Part shown: in pieces, positions 12,069 to 21,033 of the stretch
Position numbering within the stretch: the stretch's first letter is position 1
How the letters are laid out: each line of letters begins with the position of its first letter
Assembly: GCA_024291935.2 (NCBI GenBank)
Contig: CM044320.1
Coordinates: 33,324,001-33,388,000 of the forward strand
Reading direction: 5' to 3'
DNA length: 64,000 nucleotides
Source of the DNA: Okapia johnstoni
Taxonomy: Eukaryota > Chordata > Mammalia > Artiodactyla > Giraffidae
Translations under genes and position numbers: made by a program
Notes under the pieces: generated by a model
What the model saw: only the letters and a program-made list of their open reading frames with translations
What the model was told of the DNA's origin: nothing
Database searches by the model: none

Positions 12069-12079
12069 CTTGTTTTAAC
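11844..12079 (-). CDS. INTS13: INTS13 first coding exon (codons 1-75)
   Basis: Start codon at 12068-12066. The exon begins 11 bases upstream after a TTTACAG acceptor (AG at 12081-12080), so the 5' UTR is spliced and the promoter-proximal exon is non-coding. It ends with codon CTG at 11844 followed by a GTGAGT donor (11843-11838). The 75 codons end in PFKKL. The internal [19 protein letters not shown] segment is characteristic of INTS13. Confidence 0.96.
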
Positions 12080-12081
12080 CT

Positions 12082-13058
12082 GTAAAGGATAAAATATATT
12101 AGCCAAACATCTTATATATAACATTTAATCTCTTAAATTATTTCTAATGACTGTCTCTTTTCCTCAAGAAGATTTGGTAGGAACATAAATAATCAGTATT
12201 CAATGAAATTTATCCAACAAAGGACAAGATTTAATGAGGTCATGACAAGAAAGTAACTATCAACTCAAGGGATGAGCTACTCCATATTCACCTGTCATTC
12301 TACCGGAGGCAGGCAACATTGCAATCCATGCATACATTTTTCACTTTTGGAATGCACTTAAACTTGTCAGAAGAAAATATTTTTATAAATAATCGAATTG
12401 TTTCTCTTACACAATATCAAACATAATAAACTACAAGTACTCTTCAAATACACTTTTGATGATCCTTGTTAATTGACATCAATTACATATAAATCCCTAA
12501 ACTTAAGTAAGCCAGTATTTGGGGGCTTCCCTACAAAAAAATCTCAAGACTTCTGAAGAAGGGTAGGGGGGTAGAAAGAATGAACTGGAAAGAGGAGTGA
12601 CAACAAAGGGAAGTCCAAAACATAACAAACATCTCCTAAGATAACTGCATATCTGGTCTTCGCATTAGGATAAGGACTTCAAATTCACATTCTCCCTCTT
12701 AGCTTACGAAACACCACGGTAGATTTATCATGTAGAACAGAAAAACTTAGGTGCTACCATCACGCTGGTGGGGAGGAGGAACTTCAAGAACTTTTCCTTA
12801 TAGAAACTCCCTTGCTTCGCTAAGAAAATCTTATACTGGATAGACAATCCACATTCGAAAAGCACATGGTAAACAGAGCAAAAGTGCTCATCACAACGAA
12901 CTGACTCTTTACAATCTACCTATTTTCTTCTACTGCTTTCAAACGCATTTCCCCTTCATGCAAAACTCTTCTTTCAGAAACCTAGACACACTCTGCTGGA
13001 AGGTGGGGGGTAGAAAGTACAAGGTGAGTGGATAGGGAAGACCTCAGGATCGAGGTTC
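12082..13058. other. INTS13 5' UTR intron, no repeat recognised
   Basis: Nearly 1 kb without any recognisable mobile element between the first coding exon and the CpG island. Nothing further is supported. Confidence 0.5.
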
Positions 13059-13064
13059 GCTTAC

Positions 13065-13330
13065 TTTCGTGCCTGGTCCTGCAGTGAAAACGAACAGAGG
13101 CTATGGACCACAGCCTCTCTGGAAAAGGCTGCTGGCTGGGTGGGGAGGGTCAGCGCACAGTCAGGAGTGACTGGTACCAAAGACAGGGGACTATGCTTTC
13201 CCCGCTCATCTCTTAGCACACCGGTCCTTCCCAAGCTTCCTAAATGCAGGAGCGCGCGCGCGCCTGCGCGTGAACACAAACACTCACACACTCGATTGGC
13301 GCGTGCGCAAAGCACTCTTCGACAGCCCCG
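13065..13330 (-). other. INTS13: Probable non-coding first exon of INTS13 (5' UTR)
   Basis: The first coding exon has a splice acceptor 11 bases above the ATG, so an upstream non-coding exon must exist. The best candidate donor is GTAAGC at 13064-13059 on the minus strand, at the edge of the CpG-rich block. The transcription start is not visible; 13330 is only an estimate placed near the CCAAT and NRF1-like motifs. Confidence 0.45.
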
Positions 13331-13449
13331 CCGAGAGGCCGAGCAGAAGCCCGAGTGTGGACTAGCGGGGAGGGACGTAAAGTGGCCCGCCCCTACTTCT
13401 CGCGCATGTCAGCTAGAGGCCTCAAATAAATCGCTGAGGTCTGCCTCCC

Positions 13450-13567
13450 AACCCCCCACCGTTACGCCAGGAGGAAGTCTTTTCGATTAGAGGTGCACAG
13501 GTCCCCGTTGGCAGAGGTTTTGAGTCCTAACCGCGACAGCTGACGGCTGCGAGGGATTGAGACCAGA
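13450..13567 (+). other. FGFR1OP2: Probable non-coding first exon of FGFR1OP2 (5' UTR)
   Basis: The first coding exon of FGFR1OP2 starts only two bases above its ATG after a splice acceptor, so a non-coding exon is needed upstream. A strong donor, CCAGA followed by GTAAGT at 13568-13573, lies in the CpG island. The 5' boundary is a guess. Confidence 0.5.
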
Positions 13568-14039
13568 GTAAGTGGAATCAATCCAGGGAGACGAGCGGGC
13601 GTAGAGAGTCGTAGGCTTCCTTCCCCTTTTGCACCACCTCTTGAACTACCGGCTGTCCGTTCCTGGGCGCGGTACTTCCTGTCCTCAGCTCTGAGCACCT
13701 CTTTCCGGAATTCAGGTGCAGAAAGTTCGATGAAAAGCCTTAGCTCTAACCCGTGTGGACACACCTCTGTTCTGTTTTCTTCCTGCCTAACCCACCTGGC
13801 AGCTCACCGTTGGCGGGGCAGGGTGGGGGTGGTCGGCAGGGATGGAAGAGGGTTCCTTTTCGGGTTTCAATTTACTTCTTGGGCGTAAGAACCATTCCCT
13901 TTCTTGAAACCACCCTTCAAGAAATATTACTCTTTTCCTAGTTCTCTTCGCGAATAACCAGCTGTCTTTAAACTGCCCTCTGAAGAATCCTACTTTTTCT
14001 TGGTTTTCGTCTTACCTTTTTTGTGTATGCGATCTCAGA

Positions 14040-14720
14040 TAATAGTACTGGTATCCATCCAGTTGTCCGCACTAGAAACCCAAGGCTCATCCTTGACTGT
14101 ATTTCCGCTTGTACTGCACTGTGCTATTTCTTCTTTCAAAACCAGATGATTTCCCCACCATCCTCCTCCCCTGGTTACCATTCTGAAATACAAATCTGTT
14201 TATGTCAATCCTTTCTTGAAACTTTTTCAATAACCTTACCGCTGACAGAATTAAGGCCTATTTGTCAAGCATATCACATAGCGCCCTTTACTGTCTGCCC
14301 CAATCCATTTTTACCTTTTCTGTTTTATATTGCCAGTACCTCAATATTCGTTCACGCCAGACTGCTGACCGTTTGTCCAAACACGCCAAGCACTTTTACA
14401 GCTCTCTGCCTTTTTTATGTGCTGTACCATCTGTCTTGAATGCTTCCTCTTCCTTTTTATAAAACCACCTATCAAAATCTAATTCATAGACCATTGTCTT
14501 CTCAGGCTCCCCTAGATGATACTGATAGTACCACTGTTCTCCCAAAGCACTTGAAACAGTATTTCTACAAAGCTTTTTAGACTGTGTAACATTATTTATT
14601 CAAGTATCTTGTCTCCTACCAATTTGAGCTTGAGTCTGGAATCACATCTTATTCATCTTTGTAGCAAAAGTTAATTCATTGCTTGGCACATAGCAGGCAT
14701 TATTTGTATTAATATATACA
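14040..14720 (+). mobile_element. L2-like ancient LINE 3' end (plus)
   Basis: CATCCTTGACTGTATTTCCG, AGACTGCTGACCGTTTGTCC, TTGAGCTTGAGTCTGGAATC, CTTATTCATCTTTGTAGCAA and GCTTGGCACATAGCAGGCAT follow the L2 3' end order. The 138-codon open frame here is a by-product. Confidence 0.55.
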
Positions 14721-14740
14721 TGTGTATACTTATTTATAAT

Positions 14741-14958
14741 GTGTGTGTGCGTGCTTAGTTGTTCAGTCGTGTCCAACTCTTAGTAGCACCGTGGACTATA
14801 GCCCCCCAGTCTCCTCTGTTTCTGAAATTTTCCAGGCAAGAATATTGTAGCAGATTGCCATTTCTTACTCCAGGGGAATCTTCCTGACCCAGGGATTGAA
14901 CCCAGGTCTCCTGCATTGGCAGGTGTATTCTTTACCACTGAGCCACCTGGGAAGCCCC
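14741..14958 (-). mobile_element. Bov-tA SINE (minus)
   Basis: GTTGTTCAGTCGTGTCCAAC through GAGCCACCTGGGAAGCCCC. ATTTATAAT flanks at 14732-14740 and 14959-14967. Confidence 0.95.
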
Positions 14959-15116
14959 ATTTATAATATAATAGTTCTGAAGATTCATTGTAGGAGTAGG
15001 AGTAGGAGTCCTTAGCATCCTCAAAAAATGGTAGAATTTTAGAGCCAGAGGAACCTTATATATTAGTTTCAAAAACGCTGACCAGTTTTGAGTATGAGGA
15101 ATTCTGTACCACTAAC

Positions 15117-15238
15117 ACCCACTCCAGTATTCTTGCCTGGAGAATCCCAGGGACAGGGGAGCCTGGTAGGCTGCCGTCTATGGGGTCGCACCGAGTCGGT
15201 CACGACTGAAGCGACTTAGCAGCAGCAGCAGCAGCAGC
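15117..15238 (+). mobile_element. Bov SINE 3' half (plus) with AGC-repeat tail
   Basis: CACTCCAGTATTCTTGCCTG to GTCACGACTGAAGCGACTTA, then AGC repeated about seven times (15220-15239). The tail type is that of Bov-A2. The AGC array is a microsatellite born from the SINE tail. Confidence 0.9.
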
Positions 15239-16333
15239 AACACACAAGTAATTGTATTTTTAGTATCTGTTAGTTGAGATTGTGCATTGTGGCATGAAAC
15301 TATTATGCTTTTACATGATTTTGTATTTTATCATTAGCAGTCTCTGTCTGTTAAAAATAGTGGGATATATAGGTATGAGAGAAATATTTAGACTACAGAC
15401 CATGCTTAGTGCATGTACATCTGTGCCACCCTTCCTTCCATCACCCACCCATCTGTGATTCCTTGCCCATAGGTTAGAAATAACTGGTTTAGGTTAGATT
15501 AGTTTCTTCTAAAATTGTCATACCTGTTTGAACGTATATGTATATGAACTTATATTTAGTCACAATTCCAAGGAAACATGTAATTAAAAAAAAAAACTTC
15601 ACCCGTGTTCTTGCTTTCAAATTCTGTTTCTTCTAACTTTAAAAATTCATTTTCTTCAAAAAGCTGCTTCATAAAACTCTTAAGTGTGTTCATTCCATTA
15701 TTTTCAAAGACAGTGAAAAATTTTTGTGCTTTCAAATACAGTGATATGTGTGTGTAAGGTGCTTTATAAAATACATAATTTATAATTTACATGTTTTCTT
15801 TCTTGATCTCTAATTTCTAAATTTCTTCTGTCAGTTAATATTTTCTACAAATTAACTTTAGAGGCACCAGCCCGCTTTTCATTTTAACATCTGTTATGTC
15901 AGTGTGTATTTCTTTTCAGCTATAGGATAATGGATTTGTGGATAAAGGAGAAAGAAGAGTGATTTTAATTTCTTTAAATTTTTCTTAACCAAGACGTGCA
16001 CTTAAAAATAGATAAATTGAGACTTATCTTTTTTTTCTAATTGGAGTTTTTTTTTTTTTTTAATTTAAAACTTGTCGGAGAATGGGAAAACACATCTTCC
16101 TCCCACTGCAGTTACCAACGAAAAAGGAAGACTTGGGGAGGGAGAGAAGCACAGTGGTTTCCAAAAATGTGGCAAAGTAAATGCATATTTTAAAATATTT
16201 TAAACTTTTCTGTGGTTTCACATACAGGAAATAAACATGCAGATTCTTAGAAATTTTATGTCACTGTTTATCTAAAATGCTAATAAAAGTATGCTTTTAA
16301 TTACCTGTTTTTTATAATTCCTTACCCTGAATA

Positions 16334-16543
16334 GAATTGGGCTTTCCTGGTGACTCAGATGGTAAAAAATCTGCCTGCAATGAGGAGACCCAGGTTCGAT
16401 CCCTGGGTTGGGAAGATCCCCTGGAGAAGGGAATGGACCAACTCCAGTATTCTTGCCTGGAGAATTCCATGGACAGAGGAGCCTGGCAGGCTGCAGTCCA
16501 TGGGGTTGCAAGGAGTCAGACACAACTGAGCAGCTAACACTTT
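16334..16543 (+). mobile_element. Bov-tA SINE (plus)
   Basis: GGGCTTTCCTGGTGACTCAG to AGGAGTCAGACACAACTGAG. CCCTGAATA flanks at 16325-16333 and 16544-16552. Confidence 0.95.
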
Positions 16544-16699
16544 CCCTGAATAAATAAGCTTTTATAGTTACAAAACAGATTTTAAATGTAGTTCATTTTG
16601 ATAGGAGTATTTCATTATGCAATCTAGAGAATTTTTTTTAAGTGGATGTTAATTATAGTTTCAAAAAGCCTAGTTGGTCTTGTTAAAAAATAAAATTCA

Positions 16700-17460
16700 A
16701 CTGAGTAAACTTTAAAAATCTTTTTGGCTTTGTTCAACAATTCATGAATCAGGCAGCACCCCATCTAGCAGAAAGGAGTTCCAAGGAGCTGTACAAAATG
16801 AGACACTTTTATAGGAAAAGAAACAAGGAAATTATACTAGCAAAAAGCAGGTTGGATGTGACAAGGTCAGTTCCCTTTAGGGGATGGCAGGAGTCTGTCA
16901 GGCAAATGACCTCACAGTGATTCCTGATTGAGTGACTTAAGGTTCCATTTCTGGAAGAGGCCAAAGCTGTAAGTTAAGTCTTGGTTTGGTGATGTGGGGC
17001 TTAGCATAAGTGACTCCATTTGGGGCCTGTTTTCTGTTTTTAACAGTCTTAAAGATTAACTCTGATGACTAGTTAAAGTAAGTGCTAGGCTTCTTACTGG
17101 TTGTGAGGGAAGATACTAGAAATTTGTTATTTTTTCCTCTTCGTTTACACTTCCGCTTATTTTCCACTGCTGGTTTGAAATGTAGTTTATATAATATTTT
17201 GGAAGTCTCATTGGTGGAGTAGCCTCAAGGAATTTGCTTTGTTTTTCCACCCAGAAGACCACGGTAGTTTTTATACTGGTAGAAGCAGGCAGAGCCCTGG
17301 AGGTCCATCTTGGCTGATGAACGTCCCCTAGACTGGGATCAGAAGTTCTATTTCTGGTACTCGCTTGGCTCCTTCCTTGCTGCATGGTGCTGTCAGTCAG
17401 CTCCTTTCTGTTCAAGTCCTGGATCTGTTTGCTCATTGATAAAACGGGGATAACAGTTAT
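16700..17460. repeat. Possible ancient repeats, unresolved
   Basis: AACAATTCATGAATCAGGCA through GGAAGAGGCCAAAGCTGTAA looks like old interspersed sequence, and ATTGATAAAACGGGGATAAC (17436-17455) is MIR-like. Families are not secure. Confidence 0.35.
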
Positions 17461-17778
17461 CCCAATGAGCCAAGATTCAGTATCAGGTTGTATCCCTTAG
17501 ATTCAGAAAGCTACCAACAGTTGGAATCTAACAGCTGAGGCAGCGTACTGATAGATAAATAGATCCAGAAATAGAGAGCTCAGAAATGTACCCACACATT
17601 TATTGAGAAAACATACAACAGATGTGGCATTAAAATTCAGTGGGGAGGAACGTGCTGTCCAAAAAATGGGAAATGGGACAATTGGTTATCTCCATGAGAA
17701 AAGGAAAATATAATTAGATATTCCACACATGCAAATAAACAGCAAATGAACTAAAGATAAAGGCAAAACACTGGGGAT

Positions 17779-17816
17779 AGGTAAGATTCTCTACCGTCTG
17801 AGCCATCAGGGAAGCC
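17779..17816 (-). mobile_element. Bov-tA head fragment (minus)
   Basis: TCTACCGTCTGAGCCATCAG then GGAAGCCC is the complement of only the tRNA-like head of the SINE. Confidence 0.7.
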
Positions 17817-18410
17817 CGTATATCTCCCTGTCTAACATGTCAAGTTGGTAACCTCAGACACAGCTTAACTTTTTCATATTTCAGAAGAAAGATTTATGAT
17901 TATCGGAAAAGATTGCATCTAGATTCAGGGCTCTGTTTCAGTTAATCTACAGATTCCTTTGCCCAGACAATTCTGAAAGCATGGCTTTAGGGGAGGGGGC
18001 AGCTTACTGAATTACACACAGTATAGGTATTTGATCACCTGTCACCTCTTCCTGTATGAGAACTTTAGTACATTTTATTTGGAAACACAACCTAGCTATT
18101 GTTTGTAGATGTCATGTTATTACAAAGCATAAGGAGGTTTCTTCTGATATTAGTCCCAACAGTGTCATTTACATGTTGGGACCTCGGACTGTCAAGGTCC
18201 TCATACCTGAGTTCTGTTAACTCAAGATAAACTTTTCTCAAATCTTTTACAGCTTTCTCTAGACTTTGCTTTTTTTATTTTCTTTCACCACCTGTTGCAA
18301 CCATTTATTTTTACTGTAAGACATTTTTTTCTGTTTTTAAATGTAATTTTACTCTAAAAAACCTGATGTTCTCTAGTTAGTGGGATTGATGGGAGGTTCG
18401 GAGATATAGG

Positions 18411-18590
18411 GGCTTCCCTGGTGGCTCAGATGGTAAAGAATCTGCAATGCAGGAGACCCAGGTTCAGTCCCTGGGTCAGAAAGTGGCTACCCACTCTGGT
18501 ATCCTTGCCTGGAGAATCCCATGGACAGAGGAGCCTGGAGGGCTACAGTCTGTCGGGTCACAGAGTCAGACACAACTGAGCAACTAACAC
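18411..18590 (+). mobile_element. Bov-tA SINE (plus)
   Basis: GGCTTCCCTGGTGGCTCAGA to CACAGAGTCAGACACAACTG. Several small deletions relative to the other copies. Confidence 0.93.
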
Positions 18591-18978
18591 TCACTCAGAG
18601 ATACAGTGACCCCCATATAAATAAGAAAACTGTACTATTGCCTAGCTCTAATTTTAGGTAATTCCAGAAGGGCAAGACCTTGTTGGAGGACATCTTAGAT
18701 AGATTTTAATGACTGTCCTTTCATGTTTTAACCTATAGGAAGCATTGGTTCCTTTAGTGGCCCTTTTGCTGTTGTATTTTGAAGTGCCCTTATCTAAATC
18801 TCCTAAATCTTAGAAGACAAATCTTTTGGTTGTTTTATCTAGAGAGACAGAAGTTGTATTAATTTCCAACTTAATTCTTAAAGCTCTCTGGAAATGTCTA
18901 GTCATATAGTGAACATTTTATAAATTGGCAGTTTTACATTTTATTTTGATTAAATCTTTTTATTCAGCTTTGAACCTG

Positions 18979-19026
18979 TTTATAATAGGTTTATAATAGG
19001 ACAATATTGTCCTATTTATAATAGGA
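18979..19026. repeat. Threefold TTTATAATAGG repeat with a 20-bp perfect palindrome
   Basis: TTTATAATAGG occurs three times. ATAGGACAATATTGTCCTAT at 18996-19015 is its own reverse complement. Not part of a recognised element. Confidence 0.85.
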
Positions 19027-19999
19027 CAGTATACTCTCTGCTTCAGCTGTTGGGTACAACCAAGAATACTGTTTGAATTTTTTTTCATCTTTATTTAGTT
19101 TGCAATTTTGAATCTTTGCTAGGTATAATCTTAATGAAAGCCTGCTAAAATGGTGTAATGTGTTGTATTTTCTTTCTTTTAAAATGTTACACCGTGGGTT
19201 ATTTAAATCTCTTGCTGCATTTTTCTGTATCTGAGGGGCTAACAATTAACCTAACAAGTCCCATGCAGTAGTATCTTAAAAAGGCCTATATTCTGTAGCA
19301 AATTCTGTCTTCCTAAACTTAGTGAAAATCCTTAATTATAGCCCTTAACTTTGTTCTACACCTGAGTTTTAATTTAATTGCTATAGACCTGGCTTCTGAC
19401 ACAGTAACATTACAAGGTAATTTTATTTTTTGAAAAAAACTTAAAGAAAGGTTGGCTCGTATATTAACAGAAAATAAGGCAAAACAGTAGAAAGAAAAAT
19501 TCAAGAGTGATAAGTGTCAGAATGTTAAAGTTTTTGAGAGATTATTTTAAAATAAAAATTTTGTTTTGAGGTCTCAGCATATCAGTTGAAGAAGCTAACT
19601 ATTGGCTGTGTTATGTTTTGTCTCCTGGTTTTTCAGCTCCTTTTATACATTTTACTTATTGATTTTAACATATCAGAAGTTTCCCATAATGGCCAGTGTT
19701 ATTCTACATTAAAACTTTCTTTGAATTATAAAGAATTTTTATATGAGAAGCTGAAGTTCCTCCAGAAGGAGATTGATCCTTTAGCGTAGCATGACACGTA
19801 GAGGCCACTTTGGCTGGTTAGTAGTGTACGTTTGTGGATGGTGTCTGAGGTCACCTGACCAAGCAGAGGCTAGGAAGGGTCATATGGTCAGAAACCTGAC
19901 AGTCACTGACTGCAGAATACAAAATAATAAAATGACCTTTTTTCACAAATGGCAAGATAGGGATTGCCCTCATGAAGAGAACAATTTCTTATATAACAT

Positions 20000-20498
20000 T
20001 CAATTCAGTTGCTCAGTCTTGTCCGACTCTTTGCAACCCCATGGACTGCAGCATGCCAGACTTCCCTGCCCATCACCAACTCCTGGAGCTTGCTCAAAAC
20101 ACGTCCATCAAGTCGGTGATGCCATCCAACCATCTCATCCTCTGTCATCCCCTTCTCCTCCTGCCTTCAATCTTTCCCAGCATCAGGGTCTTTTCCAGTG
20201 AGTCAGTTCTTCCCATCAGGTGGCCGAAGTATTGGACTTTCAACTTCAGCATCAGTCCTTCCAGTGAATATTCAGGATTGACTGATTTGATCTCCTTGCT
20301 TTCCAAGGGACTCTCAAAAGTCTTCTCCAACACCACAGTTCAAAAGCATCAGTTCTTCAGTGAGCTAAAGAATCCGCCTACAGTGTGGGAGCCGTAGGAG
20401 ACATGGGTTCGATCCCTGGGTTGAGAAGATCCCCTGCAGAAGGGAATGGCAACCCATTCCAGTATTCTTGCCTGAAGAATCCTATGGATAGAGGAGTC
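20000..20498. mobile_element. Composite insertion: BovB 3' end (minus) joined to an internal Bov-tA piece (plus) inside one target duplication
   Basis: TATATAACAT at 19990-19999 is repeated at 20499-20508. From 20000 to about 20360 the sequence is the complement of the BovB 3' end (CAGTCTTGTCCGACTCTTTG, CCAACACCACAGTTCAAAAG). From about 20361 it switches to Bov-tA on the plus strand (CTAAAGAATCCGCCTACAGT to CTATGGATAGAGGAG), lacking both SINE ends. Confidence 0.88.
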
Positions 20499-20586
20499 TA
20501 TATAACATAAAATGTATTTATTGAATGTACACTTTTGTCCCCACTGTATATTCAGGGTGTTTAAAATACATTCTGATTTTGTTCTC

Positions 20587-20680
20587 AAACTTTTTATATA
20601 TATATATATAAATAAATGTGTATATATAAATACATGTGTATATATGTAATATATAATTATATATGTTTATGTTGTGTATA
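20587..20680. repeat. TA-rich microsatellite
   Basis: A run of TA dinucleotides followed by TGTATATA variants, about 200 bases above the FGFR1OP2 start exon. Confidence 0.85.
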
Positions 20681-20896
20681 ATTTTTTTAATATTATAAAT
20701 TCACTTTCACGTTTGTTCCGTCTTAACAGAATCAAAACCACAGATGTTCTTAGATGTTTTTCATCCTGAGACAGTGAATGATTCGGTAACAAATGTAGCT
20801 TAAGCATAATGTATGTTAAAGCGGAACTAAAATAAGATTGATATGCCAGCTTTCTTTTGAATCTATTTTTCATTTTAATCCTATGTATTCCTTCAG

Positions 20897-21033
20897 AAAT
20901 GAGTTGCACCATTGAGAAGGCACTTGCTGATGCTAAAGCCCTTGTTGAAAGATTGAGAGATCACGACGATGCAGCGGAATCTTTGATTGAGCAAACCACA
21001 GCTCTCAACAAGCGAGTAGAAGCTATGAAGCAG
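20897..21033 (+). CDS. FGFR1OP2: FGFR1OP2 exon with the start codon (45 codons)
   Basis: Acceptor CCTTCAG ends at 20896 and the ATG follows two bases later at 20899-20901. The 45 codons end RVEAMKQ before a donor GTTTGA, which departs from consensus at +3 to +6. The heptad-like [19 protein letters not shown] region begins the coiled coil. Confidence 0.97.

Larger units (their letters stand above)
13060..13760. promoter_or_regulatory. CpG-rich divergent promoter of INTS13 (-) and FGFR1OP2 (+)
   Basis: This is the only clearly CpG-dense stretch in the window, lying between two recognised genes transcribed away from each other. No TATA box is evident. Motifs seen: a reverse CCAAT box (ATTGG, 13295-13299), an overlapping NRF1-like GCGCGTGCGCA (13299-13309), a GC box CCCGCCCC (13386-13393), an alternating GC run near 13251-13262, and ETS-type ACTTCCTG (13674-13681) and CCGGAA (13705-13710). 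This is the usual make-up of a housekeeping bidirectional promoter. The division of motifs between the two genes is inference. Confidence 0.8.

Noticed and set aside
13140..13490. Open frames of 84-116 codons on both strands at 13.1-13.8 kb
   Set aside because: Stops are rare in CpG-rich sequence. This is the divergent promoter and 5' UTR region, and the peptides are not recognised.
14023..14439. Open frame of 138 codons on the plus strand
   Set aside because: Explained by an L2-like LINE fragment.
15220..15239. Short regular repeat considered as a CRISPR-like array
   Set aside because: It is a trinucleotide microsatellite at a SINE tail in a vertebrate genome; there are no spacers.
17116..17436. 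Open frame of 106 codons on the minus strand
   Set aside because: Overlaps old repeat sequence, with no domain or splice pattern. Probably chance.
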